Positions 39,546 through 51,000 of a stretch of DNA of 64,000 bases are shown here, piece after piece. The notes under the pieces are model-generated. The model saw only the letters and a list, made by a program, of their open reading frames with translations. It was not told the origin of the DNA and searched no databases. Source of the DNA: Ensifer sesbaniae (GTDB lineage Bacteria > Pseudomonadota > Alphaproteobacteria > Rhizobiales > Rhizobiaceae); assembly GCF_013283665.1 (NCBI RefSeq), contig NZ_JABEKU010000001.1, positions 3,603,137 through 3,667,136 of the forward strand. Reading direction: 5' to 3'. How positions within the stretch are numbered: position 1 is the first letter of the stretch; each line of letters starts with the position of its first letter. The translations under genes were made by a program, and so were the position numbers.

Positions 39546-40762
39546 ACCAGGCGCCAAAGTTGAATTCTTACCGGGGTGGTCCCGACGAGGACGGTCGTTT
39601 CGGTATTTTTGGCGGCCGCTTCGTGGCCGAGACGCTGATGCCCTTGATCCTCGACCTGCAGGACGAGTGGAACAAGGCGAAGGACGATCCGGCGTTCAAG
39701 GCGGAGCTGGCACATCTCGGCGCCCATTATATCGGCCGGCCGAGCCCGCTCTATTTCGCCGAACGGCTGACGGCCGAGCTTGGCGGCGCCAAGATCTATT
39801 TCAAGCGCGAAGAGCTGAACCACACCGGCTCGCACAAGATCAACAATTGCATCGGCCAGATTCTGCTTGCCAAGCGCATGGGCAAGACACGCATCATCGC
39901 CGAGACCGGTGCCGGCCAGCACGGTGTGGCTTCGGCGACAGTCGCGGCCCGCTTCGGCCTTCCCTGCGTCGTCTACATGGGCGCGACCGATGTCGAGCGC
40001 CAGGCGCCCAATGTTTTCCGCATGAAGCTGCTCGGTGCCGAGGTGAAGCCGGTAACTGCCGGTAGCGGCACGCTCAAGGACGCGATGAACGAGGCGCTGC
40101 GCGACTGGGTCACCAATGTCGACAGCACCTATTACCTGATCGGCACGGCTGCCGGCCCGCATCCCTATCCGGAAATGGTCCGCGATTTCCAGGCCGTCAT
40201 CGGCCAGGAAGCCAAGGAGCAGATGCTTGCCGCCGAAGGCCGGCTGCCGGATCTCGTCGTTGCCGCCGTCGGCGGTGGCTCCAATGCAATCGGCATCTTC
40301 CATCCGTTCCTCGATGATGAAAGCGTCAAGATTGTCGGCGTCGAAGCCGGCGGCAAGGGCATCGAGGGCGACGAGCATTGCGCGTCGATCACCGCCGGTT
40401 CGCCCGGCGTGCTGCACGGCAACCGCACCTATCTGCTGCAGGACGGCGACGGCCAGATCAAGGAAGGCCACTCGATTTCGGCCGGTCTCGACTATCCCGG
40501 CATCGGCCCGGAACATGCCTGGCTGAACGATGTCGGCCGTGTCGAATACGTGCCGATCATGGATCACGAAGCGCTCGAAGCGTTCCAGACGCTGACCCGC
40601 CTCGAAGGCATTATCCCGGCGCTCGAGCCGTCGCATGCGCTTGCCGAAGTCATCAAGCGCGCGCCGAAGATGGGCAAGGACGAGATCATCCTGATGAATC
40701 TCTCCGGGCGCGGCGACAAGGACATCTTCACCGTCGGCAAGATTTTGGGAATGGGGCAGTAA
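39542..40762 (+). CDS. trpB: Tryptophan synthase beta chain
   Basis: PLP enzyme condensing indole with serine. Lys99 in HTGSHKINN binds [11 protein letters not shown], the phosphate-binding [12 protein letters not shown] and LNDVGRVEY-like C-terminal region are present. It starts with GTG 39542 inside the end of trpF. The 406-aa length is normal. trpA follows after 4 nt. Confidence 0.97.
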   Translation: MNQAPKLNSYRGGPDEDGRFGIFGGRFVAETLMPLILDLQDEWNKAKDDPAFKAELAHLGAHYIGRPSPLYFAERLTAELGGAKIYFKREELNHTGSHKINNCIGQILLAKRMGKTRIIAETGAGQHGVASATVAARFGLPCVVYMGATDVERQAPNVFRMKLLGAEVKPVTAGSGTLKDAMNEALRDWVTNVDSTYYLIGTAAGPHPYPEMVRDFQAVIGQEAKEQMLAAEGRLPDLVVAAVGGGSNAIGIFHPFLDDESVKIVGVEAGGKGIEGDEHCASITAGSPGVLHGNRTYLLQDGDGQIKEGHSISAGLDYPGIGPEHAWLNDVGRVEYVPIMDHEALEAFQTLTRLEGIIPALEPSHALAEVIKRAPKMGKDEIILMNLSGRGDKDIFTVGKILGMGQ

Positions 40763-40766
40763 GATC

Positions 40767-41606
40767 ATGACCGCACGCATGGACAAGAGATTTGCCGATG
40801 TTGCGGCCGAGGGACGTCCGGTCCTCGTCACCTATTTCATGGGCGGCGATCCTGACTTCGAGACGTCGGTCTCGATCATGAAGGCGCTGCCGAAGGCTGG
40901 GGCCGACGTCATCGAGCTGGGCATGCCCTTTTCGGATCCGATGGCCGATGGCCCGGCGATCCAGCTTGCCGGTCAGCGCTCGCTGAAGGGCGGCCAGACG
41001 CTCGCCAAGACGCTCGAGATCGCGCGCCGCTTCCGCGAGGAAGACCAGCGCACGCCGATCGTGCTGATGGGATACTACAACCCGATCTACATCTATGGCG
41101 TCGACCGCTTCCTGACGGATGCGCTTGCCGCCGGCATCGACGGCCTGATCGTCGTCGACCTGCCGCCGGAAATGGACGACGAGCTCTGCGTTCCGGCGCT
41201 TGAGAAGGGCATCAACTTCATTCGCCTGGCGACGCCGACCACGGACGACCGCCGCCTGCCGAAGGTGCTCGAAAACACCTCCGGTTTCGTCTACTACGTG
41301 TCGATGAACGGCATCACCGGTTCGGCTCTGCCCGATCCGTCGTTGATTGCCGGTGCCGTCGGCCGTATCAAGGCGCACACCAACTTGCCGGTTTGCGTCG
41401 GTTTCGGCGTCAAGACGGCAGAACATGCAAGGGCCATCGGAGCATCCGCCGATGGCGTGGTCGTCGGTACGGCGATCGTCAACCAGATCGCGTCGAGCCT
41501 GACCGAAGAGGGCAAGGCGACTGACGCGACGGTTCCGGGTGTTGAAGCGCTGGTTAGAGGGCTCTCGGCAGGCGTGCGGTCCGCACGCCTCGCAGCAGCC
41601 GAATAA
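40767..41606 (+). CDS. trpA: Tryptophan synthase alpha chain
   Basis: Cleaves indole-3-glycerol phosphate to indole and G3P, with indole channelled to TrpB. Catalytic Glu50 and Asp61 are in [26 protein letters not shown] and the phosphate-binding [11 protein letters not shown] follow. The length is 279 aa. It is the third gene of trpFBA, 50 nt before accD. Confidence 0.97.
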   Translation: MTARMDKRFADVAAEGRPVLVTYFMGGDPDFETSVSIMKALPKAGADVIELGMPFSDPMADGPAIQLAGQRSLKGGQTLAKTLEIARRFREEDQRTPIVLMGYYNPIYIYGVDRFLTDALAAGIDGLIVVDLPPEMDDELCVPALEKGINFIRLATPTTDDRRLPKVLENTSGFVYYVSMNGITGSALPDPSLIAGAVGRIKAHTNLPVCVGFGVKTAEHARAIGASADGVVVGTAIVNQIASSLTEEGKATDATVPGVEALVRGLSAGVRSARLAAAE

Positions 41607-41656
41607 TTGCCTATATTAGCGCGCACAACCCGAAGGAAATCTTCAGGAGTTACTAA

Positions 41657-42571
41657 GTGAACTGGATCACAAACTACGTTCGGCCGAAGATCAACTCGAT
41701 GCTGGGCCGCCGGGAAGTTCCGGAAAATCTCTGGATCAAGTGCCCGGAAACCGGCGAGATGGTGTTCCACCGCGATCTCGAAGAAAACAAGTGGGTCATT
41801 CCGCAGTCCGGCTTCCACATGAAGATGCCGGCCAAGGCCCGGCTGAAGGACCTGTTCGACGGCGGCATCTATGAAGCCTTGCCGCAGCCGAAGGTTGCGC
41901 AGGACCCGTTGAAGTTCCGCGATTCCAAGAAGTATGTCGACCGCCTGCGCGACAGCCGCACCAAGACCGAACTCGAAGACACGATCGTCGCCGGCCTCGG
42001 CCGCGTCCAGGGCGTCAAGCTCGTTGCCGTCGTGCACGAGTTCAACTTCATCGGCGGCTCGCTCGGCATGGCTGCCGGCGAGGCGATCATCAAGGCCTTC
42101 GAAAAGGCGATCGCCGAGAAGTGCCCGCTGGTCATCTTCCCGGCATCGGGCGGCGCCCGCATGCAGGAAGGCATCCTGTCGCTGATGCAGCTGCCGCGCA
42201 CCACCGTTGCCGTCAACCTGCTGAAGGAAGCCGGTCTTCCCTATATCGTCGTGCTCACCAACCCGACGACCGGCGGCGTCACCGCGTCCTATGCGATGCT
42301 CGGCGACATTCACATGGCTGAGCCCGGCGCCGAAATCGGCTTTGCCGGCAAGCGTGTGATCGAGCAGACGCTGCGCGAGAAGCTGCCGGAAGGTTTCCAA
42401 ACCTCCGAATATCTGCTGGAGCACGGCATGGTCGACATGGTCGTCAAGCGCCATGATCTGCCGGCAACGCTCGCCCGGGTTCTGAAGATCCTGATGAAGA
42501 AGCCGGCGGAAGCCTCGAAACTCAACGGCGGCACACAGCCGGCTGCCTTGCCGGTCGCGGCAAGCGCTTGA
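41657..42571 (+). CDS. accD: Acetyl-CoA carboxylase carboxyltransferase beta subunit
   Basis: With AccA transfers carboxyl from biotin to acetyl-CoA, making malonyl-CoA. The crotonase-like core has [30 protein letters not shown] and [15 protein letters not shown]. The N-terminal region aligned to the usual zinc ribbon keeps only Cys29 (KCPETGE); the other three expected Cys positions read Thr32, Ile48 and Ser51. GTG 41657 starts the 304-aa protein. The order trpA-accD-folC is common in alphaproteobacteria. Confidence 0.95.
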   Translation: MNWITNYVRPKINSMLGRREVPENLWIKCPETGEMVFHRDLEENKWVIPQSGFHMKMPAKARLKDLFDGGIYEALPQPKVAQDPLKFRDSKKYVDRLRDSRTKTELEDTIVAGLGRVQGVKLVAVVHEFNFIGGSLGMAAGEAIIKAFEKAIAEKCPLVIFPASGGARMQEGILSLMQLPRTTVAVNLLKEAGLPYIVVLTNPTTGGVTASYAMLGDIHMAEPGAEIGFAGKRVIEQTLREKLPEGFQTSEYLLEHGMVDMVVKRHDLPATLARVLKILMKKPAEASKLNGGTQPAALPVAASA

Positions 42572-42610
42572 AAAAGCTCGGGTAACCGGAGCTACACAGA
42601 ACAAAATGAA

Positions 42611-42630
42611 GCATCTCCGCGTGGAGATGC
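42611..42630 (+). other. Hairpin between accD and folC
   Basis: Perfect GCATCTCC/GGAGATGC stem with a GCGT tetraloop and no T-run, in the 91-nt gap. It is likely an intercistronic RNA structure rather than a terminator. Confidence 0.55.
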
Positions 42631-42662
42631 CTTGGCAGTCGAGCTTGTCGGGGCGGTGAGAG

Positions 42663-44006
42663 ATGACAGCGGTGGAAGCCAGCGAAGCGGGCTATGAGAT
42701 CGAAAAACTCCTTGCCCTCCACCCAAAGGGCTTCGACCTGTCGCTGGACAGGATCACCCGGCTTCTCGCTGCGCTCGGCAATCCGCAGGACCGCCTGCCG
42801 CCGGTGATCCATGTCGCCGGCACCAACGGCAAGGGCTCGGCAACCGCGTTCTCGCGGGCGATCCTGGAAGCGGCCGGTTTCAGCGTTCACGTCCACACGT
42901 CGCCGCATCTCGTCAATTGGCACGAGCGCTACCGCCTGGGCGTCAAGGGCGGCAAGGGACGGCTCGTCAGCGATCCCGTTCTGGCCGAGGCCGTGCGCCG
43001 CGTCGCCGAAGCCAATGGCGGCGAGAAGATCACCGTCTTCGAAATCCTGACCGCTGTCACCTTCCTGCTCTTCGCCGAGCATCCCGCGGATGTCGCGATC
43101 ATCGAGGTAGGCCTCGGCGGTCGCTTCGACGCGACGAATGTCCTTGTCCGCCCGGCCGCCTCGGTCATCATGCCGATCTCGCTCGACCATCAGTCCTATC
43201 TCGGCGACCGGGTCGAATTGATCGCCGCGGAGAAGGCCGGAATCATGAAGCGCGGCTGCCCGGTGGTGATCGGCCAGCAGGAAGAGGAAACGGCGCGCGA
43301 GGTGCTGATCTCGACGGCCGAGCGGCTTGGCTGCCCCATCTTCGTCTACGGCCAGGACTTCATGGCGCATGAGGAGTTCGGCCGTCTTGTCTATCAGGAC
43401 GAGAGCGGACTTGCCGATCTGCCGCTGCCGAAGCTGCCGGGACGTCATCAATATGCGAATGCCGCGGCGGCCATTCGTGCGGTGCGGGCCGCAGGCTTCG
43501 ACGTTTCCGAAGCGGCGATCGAAAGAGGTCTTGCCGGCGTCGAGTGGCCTGGACGCCTGCAGCGCCTGACCAGCGGCAAGCTGACGCATTATGGCCCGGC
43601 CGACGCGGAAATCTGGGTCGACGGTGGCCATAATCCGGGTGCCGGCCAGGTGATCGCCGAGGCGATGGCGACGTTCGAAGAACGCGAATCGCGGCCCCTC
43701 TTCCTGATCATCGGCATGATCAATACCAAGGATCCGGTCGGCTATTTCCGGGCGTTTCTCGATCTTGCCGAGCAGGTCTTCACCGTTCCGATCCGTGGTT
43801 CCGACGCAGGCCTTGATCCGGTGGCGCTTGCAAGCGATGCGGCTGCCGTCGGGTTCGAAGCCTCTGCCGTCTCTTCCGTTGCCGAAGCGCTGACGATCAT
43901 TGCCAATCTGGTCGACGAAGACCCGGCGCCGCCACGCATCCTGATCGGCGGCTCGCTCTATCTGGTGGGTGACGTTCTCGCCGACAACGGCACACCGCCG
44001 AAGTGA
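42663..44006 (+). CDS. folC: Folylpolyglutamate synthase / dihydrofolate synthase
   Basis: Adds glutamate to dihydropteroate and extends folate polyglutamates. P-loop GTNGKGSA at 53-60, substrate region HTSPHLVNWHERYRLG, GLGGRFDATN, SLDHQSYLG and the C-terminal DGGHNPGAGQVIAEAM are present. The length of 447 aa is normal. It is the last gene before a terminator shared with convergent trxA. Confidence 0.95.
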   Translation: MTAVEASEAGYEIEKLLALHPKGFDLSLDRITRLLAALGNPQDRLPPVIHVAGTNGKGSATAFSRAILEAAGFSVHVHTSPHLVNWHERYRLGVKGGKGRLVSDPVLAEAVRRVAEANGGEKITVFEILTAVTFLLFAEHPADVAIIEVGLGGRFDATNVLVRPAASVIMPISLDHQSYLGDRVELIAAEKAGIMKRGCPVVIGQQEEETAREVLISTAERLGCPIFVYGQDFMAHEEFGRLVYQDESGLADLPLPKLPGRHQYANAAAAIRAVRAAGFDVSEAAIERGLAGVEWPGRLQRLTSGKLTHYGPADAEIWVDGGHNPGAGQVIAEAMATFEERESRPLFLIIGMINTKDPVGYFRAFLDLAEQVFTVPIRGSDAGLDPVALASDAAAVGFEASAVSSVAEALTIIANLVDEDPAPPRILIGGSLYLVGDVLADNGTPPK

Positions 44007-44050
44007 TTCCGAAGGCGCCGCCGCCATCTCGGTACCAGATGCAAGACAAG

Positions 44051-44076
44051 AAAAAAGCCCGGGGTTCCGGGCTTTC
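44051..44076. terminator. Bidirectional terminator between folC and trxA
   Basis: Stem AAAGCCCGG/CCGGGCTTT (44054-44062, 44067-44075), GGTT loop, A-run on the left and T-rich on the right. It serves both convergent genes. Confidence 0.88.
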
Positions 44077-44103
44077 TGCTGCAGTAGTTAGTCAGCGAAC
44101 GTC

Positions 44104-44427
44104 TCAGGCGACAGCCGTGGAGATCCACGAGGAAAGGGCCGTCTTCGGTGCGGCGCCGACCTTGATGTCGGCCACTTCACCGGCCTTGAACATGGCGAGC
44201 GTCGGGATCGAGCGGACGCCGTACTGGGCAGCCAGTTCCGGATTTTCGTCGATGTTGAGCTTAACAACCTTGACCTTACCGGCGAGCTCGTTGGAGATTT
44301 CCTCGAGGCTCGGTGCGATCATCTTGCACGGGCCGCACCATTCAGCCCAGAAATCGACAACCACCGGCTCGGCGGCGTTCAGCACTTCCTGCTGAAAATT
44401 GGACGTATCGACCTTTACAGTAGCCAT
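44104..44427 (-). CDS. trxA: Thioredoxin
   Basis: Cytoplasmic disulfide reductase. The active site WCGPC has Cys31 and Cys34 ([11 protein letters not shown]); the cis-Pro segment is [11 protein letters not shown]. The 107-aa length and lack of a signal peptide fit housekeeping TrxA. It lies 86 nt downstream of addA on the same strand. Confidence 0.97.
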   Translation of the reverse strand: MATVKVDTSNFQQEVLNAAEPVVVDFWAEWCGPCKMIAPSLEEISNELAGKVKVVKLNIDENPELAAQYGVRSIPTLAMFKAGEVADIKVGAAPKTALSSWISTAVA

Positions 44428-44513
44428 AGGCTGCTCCTTGCGTTCGGAATGGCAGTATCCAGATGTTGTGCCTCATGTGAGAGGGCGCCGCTGGATTTTC
44501 AATATCCGGTATC

Positions 44514-47500
44514 TCACTTTGTCGCGAGGTCTTCAAGGCTCCTGTCGAGCACCTGATCCGCAACGACGTGGATTGCCGGCCCTTCGGTGAAGATCAGCAC
44601 GCATCGGAACCTGTGCCCGGGATAGAGCGGCCGCAAGAGTTCGCGATAGATCGCCAGCTGTGCCCTGTAGGCGAAGGGAATATCCTCCTGCGAAGCCGGC
44701 ACCTGTCGGTTCGTCTTGAAATCCGCAATGGTCACGATCCCGTCGCCGACGGCGAGCCGGTCGATGCGGCCGGAAACCGCGTGATCGCGCGTGCCGAGCG
44801 TGAGCGTGCCCATGACCGAGACTTCGGCGCGGCTGCCGGCCGAGAAGAGCGCCCTGAGATCGGGGTGGTCGAGCACATTCTCGACGCCGGCAATCAGCGC
44901 GGCGCGCTGCTCGGGCGACCAGCGGGGCACGGAACGCAGAAGATAGCGCTCGGCTGCGGCGCGGCGATCATCGCCCGGAATGGAGGGCAGGACCTGCAGC
45001 AGGCGGTGCAGGATGGCGCCGCGCAACATCGAGAGATTTGCCGGTGCCTTTTCCGAAAACAGGGCGGACCCGACGAGCCCATCGCCGTCGTCCTCGTCGA
45101 TGGCGATCCCGACGCCGGAAGGGCTGAGCGGGCGTGGCAGCCGCTTCTGCGGTGGCAATGGTGTCGAAAGCGCCTTCGGCAGGCCGGACGCCGGACGGCT
45201 GGCATCCGGCGAGAGCGCTTCCTTGGAGGGAAGGTCGCGCTCAAGCTGTCGTTCACGCCAGGCATGGCCGGACCATTCCTCGCCGCCGGCATGGAAGGTT
45301 GTCGGATGGCCGCGGCCGCTTTCGTCCCCGGCCAGGCTCGCCTGAACCATAGCATGCCATGTTTCGGCTACGGCCCGCTGTCCGCGGTAGCCGCAGACGA
45401 CCAGACGGTCGGCGGCGCGGGTCATGCCGACATAGAGCAGGCGCCGATATTCTTCCTCGGCGAGCGTTTTCAGACGATCGCTGTCGGCGGTGATCAGCGA
45501 GTTCGACTCCGAGCCCGGTGCGCGCCACACCGGCAGTGACAGGATCGCGCCATCTGCTCGAGGAAGCTCGAGGAAGCGGAGCGAAGGGACATGCTGGTTG
45601 CTGAAGGGTGCGCCGCCGCCGTCGACGAGGAAGACGACGGGCGCTTCGAGACCCTTGGCGGCATGCACGGTCATGATCCGGACTTCGTCGCGTTCCTTGT
45701 CCTGTTCGCGCTTGACCGTCGGCGCTTCCATTTCCAGTGTCGAAACGAAGGCCTGCAGTCCGGGGAGGCCGCTTCTTTCCTGGTCGAGCGCGAAGGTGAG
45801 GAACTCGTCGAGAATGTCGCTGACCTCGGTGCCGAGCCGCGCCAGGAAGGCCGCCCGGCCGCCATGCACGCCAAGAATGCGGGCATAGAAATCGTGCGGT
45901 GCAAGCTGGGTTGCGAGCGCCACATAGCCTTTCAGTACCCTTGCTGCCTGGTGGAACAGGATACCATCGGCCGCCTCCGCCTGCAGACGTTGCCACAGGC
46001 TTTCGCCTACTTTGCGGCGCGCCGCGAGTTCGAACAGCGCGTCTTCCCCGAGATTGAACAAGGGGCTTTTCAGCAGCGCGGCGAGCGAGAGATCGTCCTG
46101 CGGCAAGAGGACGAACCGCCCGAGAGCAAGCAGATCCTGGACCGCAATATGTTTGGTGAGCACCAGCCGGTCGGCGCCGGCGACCGGAATGTTGTTGCGG
46201 CGCTTGAGCGCCCGGGTCAGCGCATTGACGAAGGCGTCGCGTTTGCGGACCAGCACGATCACGTCGCCCGGACGCATCGGCCGGCGAACACCCTTCTCGA
46301 CGATGGTCTCCTTGCCGATCCAGCTCTCCAACACGCCGGCGATCCGACGTGCGAGGATGTTGACCGGCGCACTCTCAGGCGTCGCATCGAAGGCCGCGGT
46401 CCATTCCTCGTCCGTATCCATCGGTTCGGCGGCAACCACGTCCCAGATATCGACCGCACCGGGATGGCCGATGCGGTTCGAAGCATGAACGACCGGTTCG
46501 CTGCGGGCGCTGAGGCCCCGTGCATGCGCCGGATTGGCGAAGACGGTATCGACGGCGGAAAGCACGTCGACAGTCGAGCGGAAGGAGAGTTGTAGGCGGA
46601 TGGGCTCGAAGGCCTTGCCGCCGTCGCGCACGCGCCGTTCGGTTTCCTGGCTCTCATGCGAAAACCGCTCTGGCCGCGCACCCTGGAAGGAATAGATCGA
46701 CTGTTTCTCGTCGCCGACGGCAAACATCGTGCGGTTGGCGCCGCGGGCGCTTTCGCCGGAAAAGAAGTCGGCGGCCAGCGCCTGGATGATGGTCCATTGC
46801 GCCGGGCTGGTATCCTGCGCCTCGTCGACGAGGATGTGGTCGATACCCTGGTCGAGCTTGTAATGCACCCAGGCGCTGACGTCGCCGCGGGCAAAGAGCG
46901 CCGCGGTGCGGTTGATCAGGTCCTCGAAATCGAGCTGGCTGCGGCGCCGCTTGAGCTCCTCGTAGTCGACGTTGAGCCTTTCGGCGAGCGTCAGCGCCGC
47001 AAGCGTCGCCTCGAACATCTTGAGAATGCTGATGTGATCGATGCAGGCGACCACATGGCGGTAGGCTTCGTCCACGAGGTCCACGAGATCGGGGGCCGCC
47101 TGCTGCATCGCCTTGTTGAGGAAGGTGGATTGTGCCCGGGCCTTACCAGTTCCGGTGAAGAACAGGTGCCGGAGACCGTCGTAGCGCGCACTCACGTCCG
47201 TGAGCTTGGAAACGTTTCGGAGTCCCCCGGCGAAGTCGAGCACTTTTGTTCCGCCGACACTCGCGGCAAGCGAGAAATATCGTTTCAGGGCCGCGCCGTT
47301 CAGTCCCGCCAACGGCCAGATCGCGGCCATGGCGCTGTCGACGCTTTCATCCGGCGCCAGCTTCAGGGCCCTGCGCAGCTCGGCCTCGGTGCCGCCATAC
47401 GCGCCGGCATGTTCGAGAAAGATCTGGATCGAGGTCCGGTTCTCGACGATCGCCGCGAGTAGCCTTTCCAGCCCGGTGTCGTCGGCGAGGTTCAGCACGG

Positions 47501-48080
47501 TGGCAAAGGCGCGCGCCAGTTCCGGATCGTCCTTGGCTGCCGTCGCCGTCAGTAGCATACGGCGCGCATCGGCAAGCAGTACGGCGGCAGCGCGGTCGTC
47601 GAGGACCGAGAAATGTCCGGCGACGTTGGCTTCCAGTGGAAACTGATGCAGCAGTGCTTCGCAGAAAGCGTGAATCGTCTGGATCTTCAGGCCGCCCGGC
47701 GTCTCCAACGCGCGGGCGAAGAGGCGGCGCGCTTCCTGCAGCTTCAGGAGACCAGGCCGCTCGCCCTCGATCGCCTCGATCCGCTTTTCGAGCGTCGCGT
47801 CGTCGAGCGTGACCCATTCCGCCAGACGCTCGAAGACGCGGTTCGACATTTCGGATGCGGCCGCCTTGGTATAGGTCAGGCAGAGGATGGCCGACGGCCG
47901 GCAGCCGGCGAGCAGCAGCCGGATCACCCGCTGGGTCAGCACGTGCGTCTTGCCGGATCCGGCATTGGCCGAAACCCAGGCGGAACGCGCGGGGTCGGAG
48001 GCAAGCGACTGCCGGCGCGAGGTCCAGTCGAGCCAGGCTTGCGGCGTCGCCTGCTCGGGGCCGGGGCTGTCATCCCTCAT
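44514..48080 (-). CDS. addA: Double-strand break repair helicase-nuclease AddA
   Basis: UvrD-like helicase and RecB-family nuclease subunit of AddAB, which resects DNA ends for RecA. I start at ATG 48080 (MRDDSPGPEQATPQ); the frame is open upstream but lies inside addB. Walker A SANAGSGKTHVL (about 37-48), FEDLINRTAALF, DHILVDEAQDTSPAQW, AVGDEKQSIYSFQGARPE, IMTVHAAKGLEAPVVFL and RRLLYVGMTRAADRL are the helicase motifs. GRIDRLAVGDG with IADFKTNRQVP is the C-terminal nuclease. The product is 1188 aa. It overlaps the addB end by 11 nt. Confidence 0.95.
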   Translation of the reverse strand: MRDDSPGPEQATPQAWLDWTSRRQSLASDPARSAWVSANAGSGKTHVLTQRVIRLLLAGCRPSAILCLTYTKAAASEMSNRVFERLAEWVTLDDATLEKRIEAIEGERPGLLKLQEARRLFARALETPGGLKIQTIHAFCEALLHQFPLEANVAGHFSVLDDRAAAVLLADARRMLLTATAAKDDPELARAFATVLNLADDTGLERLLAAIVENRTSIQIFLEHAGAYGGTEAELRRALKLAPDESVDSAMAAIWPLAGLNGAALKRYFSLAASVGGTKVLDFAGGLRNVSKLTDVSARYDGLRHLFFTGTGKARAQSTFLNKAMQQAAPDLVDLVDEAYRHVVACIDHISILKMFEATLAALTLAERLNVDYEELKRRRSQLDFEDLINRTAALFARGDVSAWVHYKLDQGIDHILVDEAQDTSPAQWTIIQALAADFFSGESARGANRTMFAVGDEKQSIYSFQGARPERFSHESQETERRVRDGGKAFEPIRLQLSFRSTVDVLSAVDTVFANPAHARGLSARSEPVVHASNRIGHPGAVDIWDVVAAEPMDTDEEWTAAFDATPESAPVNILARRIAGVLESWIGKETIVEKGVRRPMRPGDVIVLVRKRDAFVNALTRALKRRNNIPVAGADRLVLTKHIAVQDLLALGRFVLLPQDDLSLAALLKSPLFNLGEDALFELAARRKVGESLWQRLQAEAADGILFHQAARVLKGYVALATQLAPHDFYARILGVHGGRAAFLARLGTEVSDILDEFLTFALDQERSGLPGLQAFVSTLEMEAPTVKREQDKERDEVRIMTVHAAKGLEAPVVFLVDGGGAPFSNQHVPSLRFLELPRADGAILSLPVWRAPGSESNSLITADSDRLKTLAEEEYRRLLYVGMTRAADRLVVCGYRGQRAVAETWHAMVQASLAGDESGRGHPTTFHAGGEEWSGHAWRERQLERDLPSKEALSPDASRPASGLPKALSTPLPPQKRLPRPLSPSGVGIAIDEDDGDGLVGSALFSEKAPANLSMLRGAILHRLLQVLPSIPGDDRRAAAERYLLRSVPRWSPEQRAALIAGVENVLDHPDLRALFSAGSRAEVSVMGTLTLGTRDHAVSGRIDRLAVGDGIVTIADFKTNRQVPASQEDIPFAYRAQLAIYRELLRPLYPGHRFRCVLIFTEGPAIHVVADQVLDRSLEDLATK

Positions 48081-51000
48081 CGCCGTTCTCCTCCTCGCTA
48101 TCGGCCGTCGACCATTCGGCCACACGTGCCAAATGGTCGTATTCGCCACCGTAGTCGCGCTCTTTCTGAACAATCAGCCGGGAAGCAAAACCGTGTTTTC
48201 CCGAAAGAAGGGCGCTGAGCAGTTTTCTGAGCTCGGCCAGGGACTCGTCGGCAAGCTGGTCCGCGGATCTGGTCTCCTTCGACCTGCTGCCTTCGTTGTT
48301 GACCGCATCCGACTTGAAGCGTGAGCCGGGCTTGAGCCGGACATAGAGCAGCGACTGCGGATGGCTCGGTGGCACGTCCTTGAAGGCGCCGGCCTTGAGC
48401 GCCGCCGCCTCCAGGGCGAGCTGGGGATCAAGCAGCACGCGGGCTTCCGTCGCCGATGGGCTGGAACCGGTCTTGTAGTCGATGATCTCGACGCTGCCGT
48501 CGGTCATCGTATCGAGCCGGTCGGCGATGCCGGTCAACCGCATGTCGGCGATGCCCAGTTCCATCGATGCCGGAACCTCGGTGCGCGAGCGGCGGATGAA
48601 GCGTGCGCGTTCCCGCTCCCACTTGATGAAAGCCGCGCCGACGGCGGCGAAGCGTGGCCGCCAGATCGTGTCGATATGCGTCGGCAGCCGCGCCTCATCG
48701 AAGACCTCGTTCAGCAGCCGATGCATTTCCTCTTCGGCCGCGGGCGACATCAGATCGACGCCGGAGCGCACGAAACGCTCGACGATCTGGTGATAAAGCG
48801 TGCCACGCTCGGCCGGGCCGGGGTCGCTGTTGAACGGCAGCAGCGGATGCAGGCGTAGGATGCGCCGGGCGTAGACCGCATAGGGGTCGCGCCTCAGGCG
48901 CGAGACCTCGCTGAAGGAATACTTGCGCGGCTGCAGGTCCGCCGGCGGCTTGGGTGCCGGGCGTTCGGCAAGCGGCTGCCGCCCCCCATCGTCGAGCATT
49001 CGGGCCCAGGTCAGATAGTCCGCACCATTGGCCTGCAAGGCCTCAACTAGCCGGTTGCCGCCAAGCGCCAGCAGGCGCTGTAGCCAGCGCGAGGCGACGG
49101 TGGGTGCCGCGCCCTGGCGCATCGAGCGGGTGAAGATCAGTCGCCGTGCGCCGCAGGCCATCTGGAAATCATGCGCCAGCTGGCCGATGCGTCGCTCCGG
49201 CGGTTCGAGACCGATGCCCGTCTTCATCGTGCGCGACAGGAACGGATCGTTGGCAGTCTGGCCCGGCCAATTGCCCTCGTTCATGGCGCCGAGCACCACC
49301 AGATCCATGCTCTGCAGGCGTGATTCCAGCGCGCCGAAGATGAAGACCCGCGGATGGCGCATGGAACGCGGCTTGACCGCTGCGCCGGCGGCGAGCGCTT
49401 CCATGACATCGCACCATTGCGGTCCATCCGCCGTCATCTGGCCATCGGTTTCGATGATGCCGCGAAGCAGGGTCGCCAGCGTATCCGCCGCCTCGCCGGA
49501 CCAGAGCCCACCGAGATCGCCGCGCTCGTCGGCCGAGGCCGCTTCCAGCGCCTGGCCGGTACGCGTCGCCCAGTCGGCGAAGGTGAATTCCTCCGAGAAA
49601 ACACGGCTGCCGTCCTTGCTGCGGCTCAGTGCCGAAGCGAGCGGTGCCACTGCGTGGCCGATCTTCATCGCCAGATCGCGGGCTGCCTGAAGCTCCTCGG
49701 CGCCGATGCCGACGCGCCACTCCGGCGGGTGGCGATCGGCCCCGTGCCCGGCAATGGCCGCATCGAGCAGGGGTTCCAGGGCGAGGATATCGACGGTTGC
49801 GGTGCTGCCGCGCAGCGCCATGCGTTCGAGCGCGTCGGCGCCCTGACGCATCGTCTCACACGATAGCCCGAAGCGCGCCAGCGGGTGCTTGAGCAGTGCC
49901 ACCAAGGGCACGAGATCGCCGGGGCGCAGACTAGCCTCCAGAAGCAGGCGCATGAAGCTGCCCTGAGGCGTTGAGGACAGCGGCGTGCCGGCGGAATCGT
50001 CGGCCTCGATACCGAAGCGGGCAAGCTCGGCGCCGACCCGTCGTGCGAGATTTCGGTCCGGCGTGATCAGTGCCGCCTGGCTATCCTCGCTGCCTTCGAG
50101 CGCCAGCCGCAACGCAACGGCAATGACGGCCGCCTCCTCGCGTTCGTTGGCGGTTTCGATGAGGGCTGCATCCCTGAAGGCGGCGTGCAGCGATTCGCCA
50201 TCGAGTTCGCTGCGCCTTTCGGTCCAGGCACTGGTCGCCTTGGTCGGCAGAAGGGCATACGAGAGAATCTCGGCGCGGACGTCGAGGTCCGTTTCGGCGT
50301 CGGCCAGGGTGGTCACGTCCGACCGGATGACGCCCATGCGCTTCAGCAGCCGGTAGAAGCCGTATTGCGGATGGCTGCGGCTTGCTGGGTCCGGCCTGCC
50401 GTCAAGGGCTGCGTCGGCGACGATCATGTCCCATTCGGCATCGCTCATCGTCTGGTCGAGACCGGGCAGCACGATCGTGCCGTTTGGAAGCTTCTGCACG
50501 GCGGCAATCAGCGCGGCGGTCGCAGGAATCGAGCCGGTCGAACCAGCTATGATGATCGGGCCCTCGATCTTGCCGGCGGCGATGCGCTGCGTTTCGGCCT
50601 GAAGGATGGCGTTGCGGTGGCGGGCAGGGGAGGATTGCTTGAGCTCCTCCAGCCGCTCCGGCCAGTAGCTGCGGGCAATCTTCAGGAATTCGAGCGTCAG
50701 CTGCCACCACAGCGCATGCTCGCCGGCATCGAGCCGGTCGAGCTCGTCCCAATCCAGTTCTTCCGTCTCCATCGCATCGATGAGTTCGGCGAGATTGCGC
50801 GCGAGCCAGATCGCATCCGCCGGGCTTGCCGGCGCGATCAGCGGGCTCTCCGCATGAATGTCGAGCACCACCTTCGGCAGCCGGTTGCGCCAGGCAAGGA
50901 TCAGCCGCCCAAGCTCGATCAGGCGCGCCGTGCCGGGCAGGGGCGGGGCCAGATCGAGGATCGCCGGTACCTCGGCATCGAAGAAGCCGCTGTCGTCGTC

